Positions 1 to 6,529 of a stretch of 29,006 nucleotides of DNA are shown in pieces. The notes beneath the pieces are model-generated. The model made no database searches. It had not been told where the DNA came from and saw only the letters and a list, made by a program, of their open reading frames with translations. Origin of the DNA: Silvanigrellales bacterium (lineage in GTDB: Bacteria > Bdellovibrionota_B > Oligoflexia > Silvanigrellales > Silvanigrellaceae); assembly GCA_028285285.1 (NCBI GenBank), contig JANQPW010000048.1, forward strand, positions 1 to 29,006, given 5' to 3'. A program made the translations under genes and the position numbers. The number at the start of each line of letters is the position of its first letter. Within the stretch, counting starts at the first letter, position 1.

Positions 1-2
1 TT

Positions 3-148
3 CGCAAGGGCATCGAGTCACTCGGAGCTACGTCTTGGAGCAACTCAAGATTGATTTGTATTCCGGAGCACTCATTCTTTTTCGAAATAAATCAGGCCAC
101 TCTTTGAAGGCCATCTGCTTCGATGGAACGGTGATCCCTTCAGTTCGA
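3..148 (+). pseudogene. IS66-type TnpB (Orf2) remnant, frameshifted, cut by the window edge
   Basis: Reading frame 3 at the left edge encodes RKGIESLGA, which fits the conserved RKGxDGLAAL start of the IS66 family accessory protein TnpB. The match then continues in frame 2 as LEQLKIDLYSGALILFRNKS followed by GHSLKAICFDGT. This fits the family core (DPFSGALFVFRNRRG, then LKxLxWDG). The switch of frame near base 30 and loss of similarity after FDGT indicate a decayed copy. No TnpA or TnpC is visible, though they could lie left of the window. The call rests on recalled family motifs, not on a search. Confidence 0.55.
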
Positions 149-474
149 AGTTTCAGAAGGATTGGAAGCCTGTCACCTTGTCAAAATAAAAAAAGATCCA
201 TATTTTTAAGTCGCCAAACCAAAAAAAGGATCTTTTCGATGCAGGTGCATCTGGAACACAGAGTAATCGACCCCGAGCTGATGCGCAAGTGTTCTGCCTC
301 ACATGTAAATGGCTTTTTTCCTCATGCATGAACTACATTGCCGCACTCATCGTTTCTCTAACGCTCTTTCCTCTTGACCGCTTGTTTTCTTTTGCTCGAT
401 ATTTTCGTGCTTGAGCCATTCTGATCTCCCCCGAAGAGCAATAAACTTCTGTCATCCACGATGAATTTACCTAC
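149..474. other. non-coding stretch left of the toxin-antitoxin genes
   Basis: No convincing gene is seen. The stretch holds a perfect 9-base inverted repeat, AAAAGATCC (191-199) and GGATCTTTT (228-236), separated by 28 bases. A minus-strand 28-codon frame near 314-400 begins with MAQARKYRAKENKRSRGK after a GGGGAG site, but nothing else supports it as a gene. Confidence 0.4.
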
Positions 475-804
475 TCATGCTCTCTTCTTCTTCGAGGGCT
501 TGTTCACGTCCACCACGAGGTCCACACCATCTCGCCTCAGTTGATCCTGAAGAGCAACCTGAACGAAGGTCGAAATCCCGAAACCAAGAACCTCGGCCAT
601 CTCGGCTGCCTTTCTTGGGGAAGGAATTTTCCGGCCTTTCTCATAATCACACAGGTTCTGTCTTGAGATGCCCAGAATGCCCGCCATCTCGACTTGAGAA
701 TACTCTTCACCCTGTCTATGAGACACTAAAAGATCGGCGAAAGTTAGGGGGCCGAAGTCCCTCTCAAGCTCTTTGTGCCCGTAACGAGCCTTTTTAGTAG
801 TCAT
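475..804 (-). CDS. HigA-like antitoxin, XRE-family HTH
   Basis: The 109-residue protein has a Cro/C1-type helix-turn-helix at about residues 35-75: YSQVEMAGILGISRQNLCDY, then EKGRKIPSPRKAAEMAEVLG. A basic tail ends in KKKRA. It starts inside the end of the upstream toxin gene (11-base overlap), so the two are translationally coupled. The toxin-first order is that of HigBA-type modules. In such pairs the antitoxin neutralises the toxin by direct binding and represses the shared promoter through its HTH. Here the likely operator is the palindrome at 1110-1128. The family is clear; the exact type II subfamily is not. Confidence 0.8.
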   Translation of the reverse strand: MTTKKARYGHKELERDFGPLTFADLLVSHRQGEEYSQVEMAGILGISRQNLCDYEKGRKIPSPRKAAEMAEVLGFGISTFVQVALQDQLRRDGVDLVVDVNKPSKKKRA

Positions 805-1075
805 GCTTGTTCACCTTCACCTCTTCTACGACAGCCACAGTGACGCTGCCGTCCTTCTCTTCCTTGTAGATGGCTCTATACGCCCTATTGAGCCTCACTG
901 AACGTTGACCAAAGCGTGCCCCTTTCAGAGGCTCGTCATGCCACCTTGGCCTCTTCCTCGTCTCCCGTAACCCATCATTCCTGACGTCCAACACCCATTG
1001 CCTCAGCTTGTTCACAACGTGCTTTGGTAACTTCCTCAGAGCCTTCTCCACTTTTGGGAGATCAACTTGGTCCAA
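794..1075 (-). CDS. RelE/HigB-superfamily toxin
   Basis: About 93 residues, the usual size for a RelE/ParE-fold mRNA interferase. The helix KVEKALRKLPKHVVNKLRQW is followed by the substrate-groove strands RSVRLNRAYRAIYKEEKDG and a terminal VAVVEEVKVNKHDY. The last part matches the typical VxVxEVxxHxY ending of HigB-like toxins. The TTG at 1075 is chosen because GAGGAG (1082-1087) precedes it by 6 bases. An in-frame TTG at 1105 lies just beside the palindrome and has no ribosome site. Toxins of this type cut mRNA at the ribosome. It overlaps the downstream antitoxin gene. Confidence 0.75.
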   Translation of the reverse strand: MDQVDLPKVEKALRKLPKHVVNKLRQWVLDVRNDGLRETRKRPRWHDEPLKGARFGQRSVRLNRAYRAIYKEEKDGSVTVAVVEEVKVNKHDY

Positions 1076-1109
1076 AGGAGTCTCCTCGTTAAATCCTATC
1101 GGCAAAAAA

Positions 1110-1128
1110 GTACTCTAATTTAGAGTAC
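1110..1128. promoter_or_regulatory. palindromic operator of the toxin-antitoxin promoter
   Basis: GTACTCTAATTTAGAGTAC is a perfect dyad with 9-base arms around one central base, 34 bases before the toxin start. HigA-type antitoxins bind such palindromes to autoregulate. On the minus strand TAAA, 15 bases, then GCCGATAG also fits the sigma-28 consensus, with the dyad covering the -35 part. That second reading may be chance. Confidence 0.6.
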
Positions 1129-1660
1129 AATTTAACCTCATATCCCCAGAGCGTACTGAGAAGCACAGTGTCTACTGTAATCATTTATGTTTTTCTGACT
1201 TTTTCGAACTTCTGTAAGATTTGTGGAACTTTACAAGGCTGTCACAGACTTGCCTATCTTACTGCCGTTGCCTTCCTGTCCCCTACTCCAATCTGAAGCT
1301 CTCCCTTCTTACCAGACCCTCAGGTGGCCTCGGCCTCTTTTGTCCTGTCAAATCTGCCCGTTCGAGGTATCACCTAGGTAATAGTAAGGTGACAGTCCCT
1401 CCTGGCCCACCATTTCCTCCTCTCAATGCCTTTGAAATTTCAGACTCTTCAATCACTCAAAGTGAAGAGCACATGTGGCACACAGGTTGCTGCATGAGGT
1501 GCTTCCGAGTTTGTTTGAGTAGCCCGTCGGGCTGAAGAGAAACGATAATTCTGAGTCAATGCTCCGTTTGGGCGCACCGGTTTGCGTTCTAGAATCTGAA
1601 TAACCTTTGGCTTTTACGGTTTTCTACGTTTTATCGCTGAAAAGCCCGAAGGGAAGAGTG
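1129..1660. other. stretch without a recognised gene
   Basis: A plus-strand open frame at 1221-1535 gives a Cys/Pro/Ser-rich sequence of unlikely composition, with no ribosome site and no family resemblance, so I do not call it a gene. Small dyads are present, such as AGCCC-GTC-GGGCT near 1524, without a following T-tract. I see no RNA gene or repeat array. Confidence 0.4.
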
Positions 1661-2116
1661 GTGCATGGCGTTCTGGAGTGTTCCATGTTGTACAGTCGAA
1701 GCACGCCCGAAATTTTCATTGAGAGTTTCAGGGCAGCCCATTTGCAAGGTGGGGTTCCTCAAAAAGACCATGTGGCACTTGCCCAGTTCTTGAAAAAGCT
1801 CTTTTTGACGGAGCACCCTGAAGAGGATCTTGAGTTCACTCGTGTGTGGAAGAATCAAATCTACTTTCAGATTCACGATGACTTTCAGCAAAAGCAGGAG
1901 GGTGTTGCTTACACAGACCTTCCGGAGCGTCACCTCCACATCATATCTACCGTTCTGAGGATCTGCGGATTCTCTCAATGGATTTGTCGCCTCACTAAAC
2001 ATGTCTCCCAGGGGCATGTCTATACTGAATTTGTGTTGGAACGGAGGTCCTCAATCGTTGAGGGTTCGGCACCCTATGCAATTTCTGAGCTTCACGGAAA
2101 ACTTCCGGGAAAATAG
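1661..2116 (+). CDS. hypothetical protein, faintly ACT-domain-like
   Basis: This is a protein of about 151 residues that I do not recognise. The GTG at 1661 is preceded by GAAGGGA at 6 bases; the frame opens at 1607 but that TTG has no ribosome site. The segment LPERHLHIISTVLRICGF followed by a strand-like VYTEFVLERR has the helix-strand spacing of an ACT domain, the small ligand-binding fold that ends GlnD, but this is a weak visual impression. The next gene follows after 38 bases on the same strand and may be a diverged paralogue: both have a KKL helix, a short E-F strand, then a hydrophobic helix ending in C-x-F. It could also be the debris of a larger gene. Confidence 0.4.
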   Translation: MHGVLECSMLYSRSTPEIFIESFRAAHLQGGVPQKDHVALAQFLKKLFLTEHPEEDLEFTRVWKNQIYFQIHDDFQQKQEGVAYTDLPERHLHIISTVLRICGFSQWICRLTKHVSQGHVYTEFVLERRSSIVEGSAPYAISELHGKLPGK

Positions 2117-2154
2117 ACTCGTGTGAAATCAATTCAGTGACCACCGGAGGCGTC

Positions 2155-2784
2155 GTGTCTGTATCTGCGACTGTTCGAAAAGAAGATTCGACCTGTGTGG
2201 AGCGGATGGCGATCGGAGAGTTTCGCCGGCTTTTTTCGGATCCTGCCCATCCAGTTGTGGAGGAGGTCATTGCTGGCCAAACGTTTATCTGTCCTTCTGC
2301 ATCTGTGCTTCCCCAAGTGCGAGACCTCATTTCCCTGTTCAGAATGGCCAGCCATTCCTTCAGTCGACATGAAGATGACTCGTCTTCACCGCTGAAAAAA
2401 CTCCTTGAGAAGCCGTTTGAAACGCCCTTTGAGTTCCATTTGAGTGCTTTGCCGAAAGGTGAATTCTGCTTTAAGTTGAGCACTCCAAGTTACTTTAGAA
2501 TGTTCTGTGCGATGTCTGCCTGTTTACTGACAGCTTGTAATTTCCGATTTGTGAGCTTTAGAGCTCTTGAGCTTTGCGAAGGCTCAGCGGCCAGCTCAGA
2601 CTATGTGAAATTTGCGTCTGCTGTGCAAAAGCACACAGAAGATCGCGGCAAGTCAGAACCAGCCATTCAGCCCGAAAAACACGTCAATGTGGATCGGAGC
2701 GGTTTCGACCACTTTTTAGAAGAGTTTTTGCACAACTACTTGAGCTCTTCTGTGTTGACTTTGACCTATTCCTCAGAGACCTGA
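2155..2784 (+). CDS. hypothetical protein, possible paralogue of the upstream gene
   Basis: A protein of about 209 residues with no recognised family. The GTG at 2155 follows GGAGG at 4 bases; an upstream in-frame GTG at 2137 has no ribosome site. A mid-protein block has strand-like FEFHLSALPKGEFCFKLS, then a hydrophobic, Cys-containing helix (FRMFCAMSACLLTACNF). This mirrors the layout of the preceding protein. There is no signal peptide or clear membrane span. The gene ends 26 bases from the end of the convergent CoA ligase gene, so it is the right-hand limit of this unit. A tie to the PYP genes is possible from position only. Confidence 0.4.
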   Translation: MSVSATVRKEDSTCVERMAIGEFRRLFSDPAHPVVEEVIAGQTFICPSASVLPQVRDLISLFRMASHSFSRHEDDSSSPLKKLLEKPFETPFEFHLSALPKGEFCFKLSTPSYFRMFCAMSACLLTACNFRFVSFRALELCEGSAASSDYVKFASAVQKHTEDRGKSEPAIQPEKHVNVDRSGFDHFLEEFLHNYLSSSVLTLTYSSET

Positions 2785-2810
2785 GCGTCATTTCGTTTGA
2801 CTCTGAGTTT

Positions 2811-4157
2811 TCAGCAGGCCGTGCGGAGAAAATCCGAAATGGACTTTGCTCGGCTTCTTTCGCAGGCGAGCCAAAACGCTTCTTCAAACCCGTAGGTTGT
2901 GGTGTAACGTATTTTGTGATCCACGGATCGATTCGTTTTCCTACGAATCAACTGCTCAAGGCGGAGACGATCCTGTTTCTGTGGTGGGTAACCATAGAGA
3001 CACTCCACAGCACCATTGCGTGCACAAAGCGCGAATGGGGGCAAAGAAGAAAGGCTCTGCGCCGCCTGATTCGCAAACTGGTCAAGGCTCAACCACTCAC
3101 CTGAGGCATCTTTGATCATCAGGCCTTCGCGCCCGAGAATGTGAATTCTCTCGCCCTCACGTTCTGCCCAATCGCCCGTGGAGTACCAGCCTTCGTGTTT
3201 GGTTCCACTAGTGAGATCAAGGAACTCTGCGCAGTTTTCAAGCTTGAGCTGGAGGATTCCACCCTTTTCTGGCACTTGAATCTGCAAATGAGGGAGGATC
3301 TTCCCGGCGAGCAAAACCCCAGGTCCTGCTTCGGTCAAACCATACCCTTCCACAAGGCTCCCAAACCGTTTTTCAGCTTCCTTCGCAACACTGTCAGAGA
3401 GCTGTGCACCGCCGGTGTGAACAATCATGTTCTTAAAATGAGCCGACTGAGGAAGCAGTCGGCAGAGCAACTCTATCTGCCGTGGCACGAGTGCAATGTG
3501 AGAGAATTTATTTCCGTGATTCAGCAGCGCCCAACGGAGGTCTTGCAGACTCCTTGAGGTTGAAAACACGAGTCTTTGGTGTGTCCAAAGCCCAAGAAGA
3601 ACATCAAGAACCAAACCAAATGCGTGCCACAGTGGCAGGCAAGAAAGTCTGAAGTTTCCACGTTGTTGAGTGCTTGTTTCCGGAAAAAGATTTTGGTTTG
3701 ATGCGTGCACCTGAAGCTGTTTCAGAATCACGCTTTGGGGAAGGAAGACCACTTTTCTAGATTCACTGCTTGTTCCACTCGTTAGGAGCACCAGCGAATA
3801 GGGCTCAGATGAAGAGGAGCGAGTTTCCGACAAAGTTTTAAAGTCACGGGTGATTCGGTCTTGCAATTGAGTGCAAGCTCCCGGAGCCATGGGCGCAAAA
3901 ACCTTCCCTTCGGCCAAACAGGCCAGAAAACCGCAAATTGCCCGAACGGGATCGCTTGCGTCAAGGAAGAAAATCGGGCTTTCTCGTTGCTTTTGAATGA
4001 GGGAAGTCAGTCTTTCAATCTCACGGGAGAGCTGCTCTGCGCAAACCGGCACAAGAGAGGAGTCTTCAATCAGGAAATGTGTTTCCTTTGCAAGCAGAGA
4101 TTCTCGCAAAGAAGTGTACAGGTCGCTCTGCGAGGAGAAATGTGGGGTTTCGTCCAT
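2811..4157 (-). CDS. acyl/aryl-CoA ligase (p-coumarate:CoA ligase-like, PYP chromophore activation)
   Basis: A 448-residue member of the ANL adenylating superfamily. It has the phosphate loop LLTSGTSSESRKV (about 124-136), SCLPLWHAFGL (172-182), EGYGLTEAGPG (270-280), the AMP-binding GWYSTGDW (323-330) and the hinge GREG (about 342-345). In PYP organisms this family activates p-coumarate to the CoA thioester that loads the photoreceptor cysteine. It lies 9 bases after the ammonia-lyase gene on the same strand, with AAGGTG before the ATG. It is about 100 residues shorter than typical 4-coumarate ligases, and no PRTxxGK-type motif with the C-terminal catalytic lysine is visible. The role as chromophore ligase rests on context with the lyase and PYP. 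Confidence 0.75.
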   Translation of the reverse strand: MDETPHFSSQSDLYTSLRESLLAKETHFLIEDSSLVPVCAEQLSREIERLTSLIQKQRESPIFFLDASDPVRAICGFLACLAEGKVFAPMAPGACTQLQDRITRDFKTLSETRSSSSEPYSLVLLTSGTSSESRKVVFLPQSVILKQLQVHASNQNLFPETSTQQRGNFRLSCLPLWHAFGLVLDVLLGLWTHQRLVFSTSRSLQDLRWALLNHGNKFSHIALVPRQIELLCRLLPQSAHFKNMIVHTGGAQLSDSVAKEAEKRFGSLVEGYGLTEAGPGVLLAGKILPHLQIQVPEKGGILQLKLENCAEFLDLTSGTKHEGWYSTGDWAEREGERIHILGREGLMIKDASGEWLSLDQFANQAAQSLSSLPPFALCARNGAVECLYGYPPQKQDRLRLEQLIRRKTNRSVDHKIRYTTTYGFEEAFWLACERSRAKSISDFLRTAC

Positions 4158-4166
4158 ATGATCACC

Positions 4167-5588
4167 TTATTCCCAGGCACGTGGTGTTCCTGGCGTGTGG
4201 TTCTTCCAGGCTTCGAGAGACGAAGACACGGAGAACTCACCCTTGGACCTCATTGCACAGGCACGTGTTGCCACAAAGTGAGCGGCGTCTGAGACAACTT
4301 GAAGAAGGAGTTTGGACTCAGCAAATATGTTTAATTTCGACATTGTTGCTGGTAGCACATCTTGATTGTATGACTCGGCAGGGGCGCTCATGAGCGAGCT
4401 CGGTAGGTTCGTTCCCCGCAGCTGTTGCAAACAGGCGGAAACAAGCTGGTGCACCCCTTTCACATGATCCACGCCAATATGAGATTGGTGAACGCCACGA
4501 GTTCCTCTTTTGAGGTTTGGTGGCAGACCGTGGGAAAGCTCCGGCGTCACAATAAGGTGAATTTGCCGATCGAGGAGATCTGCAATTCTCAAGCAAGTGT
4601 CGCTCAGTAAGTCTACAGCAACGGCCAGTCTCGCAGTAAAGAAACGACCGCCGTGGTGAAAACCAGAATCGGTTACCACAGGGTTGTCGGCAATGTTCTC
4701 TGCTTCAGAGAGGACACGCTTTCGTGCGTCATCTAGGTTTTCTTTGGCGGCCGTTAAGATTTGTGGTGCACATCGTATGCTGTACCGTTCCTGCAAAGCG
4801 CTGGCTTCTTCTTCGGTGCTTGAAAGAGGAAAGTTTTCGCGGATGCGCTTCTCCGATTGGCGCAAAACTTGTGATATTTCCAGAAGGTTCCTGTCTTCAT
4901 GAGTTCCCGAAACCAGAAGGCTCGGCTCAAAGGCCTGGGAGTCAATAGCAAGGGCAACGGCATTTCGAGCTGTTATTTCAATAGCCTCTTGGAGAAATCT
5001 CTCAGTGAAGTTGGTGAGATGAACTGCAAGCGAGCACATCATTGAATTGGTGTTCACCAGGGCCAGTCCATCGCGTGGGCCGTAGGGCAATCCTCTCTTA
5101 AAGAGAGGCTGCAAAGCGTGACTCATTGATATGAGATCTCCGCTGGCTCCAAGGCTTCCCAAACATGGAACTGTGGGGAGTTTTTCCTCATTAGAAAAGG
5201 AAACAAGGGCATCGAAACTTTTTGGGTGAATACCAGAAAGGCCAAGTCCGAGCTTTTGGCACTGGAGGCGTATGCCTCTACGAACCACCTCCGATTCAAG
5301 GGGTTTCCCTTTGCCAACACTGAGAAACTCCATCAGCCCGTTTTGATGAGACTCCCAGTGTTGAGATTGTGCCGTTTCCAGAACATTGTGGCCAAAGTGA
5401 GTGTTGAGGCCGTAAACAGGGCTATTGTGAATGTGCTTTTCAAGTCTGTCGTAGCTCTCTTGAACTCTTTTTCTCTGAAGCGGGTGTGCAAACACGCTTG
5501 TTTCCGCACTTCCCAGTCGTACGACACTTGACCAGCTCAGTTTTCCTGCTGAGAGTTGGAGCTCTCGAATACTCGTCACCGCGCTCAT
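4167..5588 (-). CDS. aromatic amino acid ammonia-lyase (tyrosine ammonia-lyase by context)
   Basis: A 473-residue MIO enzyme. The Ala-Ser-Gly that forms the MIO electrophile is at 148-150 in GSLGASGDL. The catalytic tyrosine is Y59 in VYGLNTHFG. YSIRCAPQ, the DNPV motif and NQDV are also in place. The family eliminates ammonia from His, Tyr or Phe; next to PYP the expected product is p-coumarate. Aligned without gaps to the HutH loop I recall, the selectivity pair is F88-L89. His-Leu is typical of the Rhodobacter enzyme, Ser-His of histidine lyases, and Phe-Leu of phenylalanine lyases. The usual TGFG is THFG here, with a histidine. The protein is some 40-50 residues shorter than usual at the C-terminus. 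It is first in an operon with the CoA ligase and divergent from pyp. Confidence 0.8.
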   Translation of the reverse strand: MSAVTSIRELQLSAGKLSWSSVVRLGSAETSVFAHPLQRKRVQESYDRLEKHIHNSPVYGLNTHFGHNVLETAQSQHWESHQNGLMEFLSVGKGKPLESEVVRRGIRLQCQKLGLGLSGIHPKSFDALVSFSNEEKLPTVPCLGSLGASGDLISMSHALQPLFKRGLPYGPRDGLALVNTNSMMCSLAVHLTNFTERFLQEAIEITARNAVALAIDSQAFEPSLLVSGTHEDRNLLEISQVLRQSEKRIRENFPLSSTEEEASALQERYSIRCAPQILTAAKENLDDARKRVLSEAENIADNPVVTDSGFHHGGRFFTARLAVAVDLLSDTCLRIADLLDRQIHLIVTPELSHGLPPNLKRGTRGVHQSHIGVDHVKGVHQLVSACLQQLRGTNLPSSLMSAPAESYNQDVLPATMSKLNIFAESKLLLQVVSDAAHFVATRACAMRSKGEFSVSSSLEAWKNHTPGTPRAWE

Positions 5589-5706
5589 TGGCCACCCGGG
5601 GAACTCATCCCATGACTTGTTGTTCTCTTCTTAGCCTACGGCGAGTGTAGATGGGCACCTCGGCAAACATTTCTTGTTTGAGAATTGGACGATGCTGGGG
5701 ATTGGC

Positions 5707-5733
5707 TAAAGTTTTCTTCGGAGAAGCCGTAAA
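5707..5733 (+). promoter_or_regulatory. candidate sigma-28 (FliA) promoter of pyp
   Basis: TAAAGTTT (5707-5714), an 11-base spacer and GCCGTAAA (5726-5733) match the enterobacterial FliA consensus TAAAGTTT-N11-GCCGATAA at 8/8 and 6/8 positions. The start of transcription would be near 5740, about 40 bases before the pyp ATG. This would place PYP under the flagellar late-gene sigma factor. The lyase gene on the other strand shows no such site. Confidence 0.6.
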
Positions 5734-5782
5734 GAGCTCTGACGTTGGAACCGCAAAAAATTGAATAATCTTGGAGGTCGAC

Positions 5783-6151
5783 ATGACATTTGTTTCATCG
5801 GATATTTTGGGCAAATTGGGAAGTCTTGACCGAGCGTCAGCTGATCGGGCCCCATTTGGAATTGTTAAGGTTGACAACGAAGGCAAGATTCTCCTGTACA
5901 ACAAGTGGGAATCTGAACTTGCTGGAATTTCGCCCGACTCTGCTGAAGGAAAGAACTTCTTTACTGATATTGCGCCGTGTACCAACAACAAGCTTGTGCG
6001 TGGGCGATTTCAATCGGGGATTGACTCCGGGAACTTGGACCTCGAAATCAACTACACGTTCACCTACAAAATGAGGCCAACCAATGTTGCCCTTCATTTG
6101 ATGCACGACAAGGTCACTTCTTCTAACTGGGTTTTCGTATCTAAGCGATAA
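5783..6151 (+). CDS. pyp: photoactive yellow protein
   Basis: A 122-residue PAS-fold blue-light receptor. The chromophore cysteine is C66 in GKNFFTDIAPC, almost identical to the GKNFFKDVAPC of Halorhodospira halophila PYP. With an offset of 3 against that protein, Y39 equals Tyr42 and E43 equals Glu46, which hold the phenolate of p-coumarate. YTFTYKM ends in M97, equal to Met100. Thr50 is replaced by A47 and Arg52 by I49, so spectral tuning and cycle kinetics may differ. The length is normal (125 in H. halophila). The ATG at 5783 follows GGAGG at 5 bases; the frame extends only 4 codons further. A repeat protein follows 12 bases later, and lyase and ligase genes for the chromophore lie divergently upstream. 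Confidence 0.95.
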   Translation: MTFVSSDILGKLGSLDRASADRAPFGIVKVDNEGKILLYNKWESELAGISPDSAEGKNFFTDIAPCTNNKLVRGRFQSGIDSGNLDLEINYTFTYKMRPTNVALHLMHDKVTSSNWVFVSKR

Positions 6152-6163
6152 AAGGAGATTCCG

Positions 6164-6526
6164 ATGAGCGCGCAAGAGATCATACAATTGAGAGAAACGG
6201 TGTCCAATTTGGAAGAACAGCTTGTCTCTTTGTATGACCAGTTGAACGGCCAATCAATCGATGCGCTTCACACGACGATTGAGAGTCTCGAAGAGCAACT
6301 CATCTCTCTTTATCAGGAGCGTCAAGAGGAATCGGGTGTTGTTTTCTCTGAAACGGTGGAAAACCTCGAAGCCCAAGTGATTGCTCTCACTGATGAAAAG
6401 ATGGAGCTCGAGAGAAACGAAGGCCATTATCTCAGAGAGATTTCTTCTTTGAAGAACCGAGCCCGAGAGGTTGGTGCAGCCTTGTTTGAAGCAGCGATCT
6501 TCAATTCAACAGGGAAAGCTGCTTAG
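6164..6526 (+). CDS. small helical repeat protein (three 26-residue repeats) paired with PYP
   Basis: The 120-residue protein starts at an ATG after AAAGGAG. Residues 11-36, 37-62 and 63-88 form three tandem repeats of exactly 26 residues. Each has the core NLEEQLVSLY / SLEEQLISLY / NLEAQVIALT at the same place. The sequence is charged and helix-forming, with breaks at NGQ and ESG. The tail ends in LFEAAIFNSTGKAA. It follows pyp by 12 bases and must be co-transcribed with it, so a role as PYP partner or output is a reasonable inference. I know no family for it. Helical repeats also occur in GvpC, the outer shell protein of gas vesicles, but GvpC repeats are about 33 residues and the sequence is unlike. 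Confidence 0.8.
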   Translation: MSAQEIIQLRETVSNLEEQLVSLYDQLNGQSIDALHTTIESLEEQLISLYQERQEESGVVFSETVENLEAQVIALTDEKMELERNEGHYLREISSLKNRAREVGAALFEAAIFNSTGKAA

Positions 6527-6529
6527 CTG

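Noticed and set aside
191..236. Inverted repeat AAAAGATCC...GGATCTTTT as an IS end or terminator
   Set aside because: The 28-base loop is too long for an intrinsic terminator, there is no flanking target duplication, and the arms are short.
35..331. 98-codon plus-strand frame as an intact gene
   Set aside because: Only its first 38 or so codons resemble TnpB; the rest is unrelated and has no ribosome site, so it is treated as part of a pseudogene.
1221..1535. 104-codon plus-strand frame
   Set aside because: The Cys/Pro/Ser-rich composition, lack of a ribosome site and lack of any family resemblance make coding unlikely.
4167..5588. Histidine ammonia-lyase (hutH) of histidine breakdown
   Set aside because: The Ser-His selectivity pair is absent, no hut genes are near, and the gene forms an operon with a CoA ligase beside pyp.
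5605..5991. 128-codon minus-strand frame over the pyp start
   Set aside because: It lies antisense to the certain pyp gene and its promoter region and has no supporting feature.
6164..6526. GvpC assignment for the repeat protein after pyp
   Set aside because: The repeats are 26 rather than about 33 residues, the core sequence is different, and the gene is coupled to pyp, not to gvpA.
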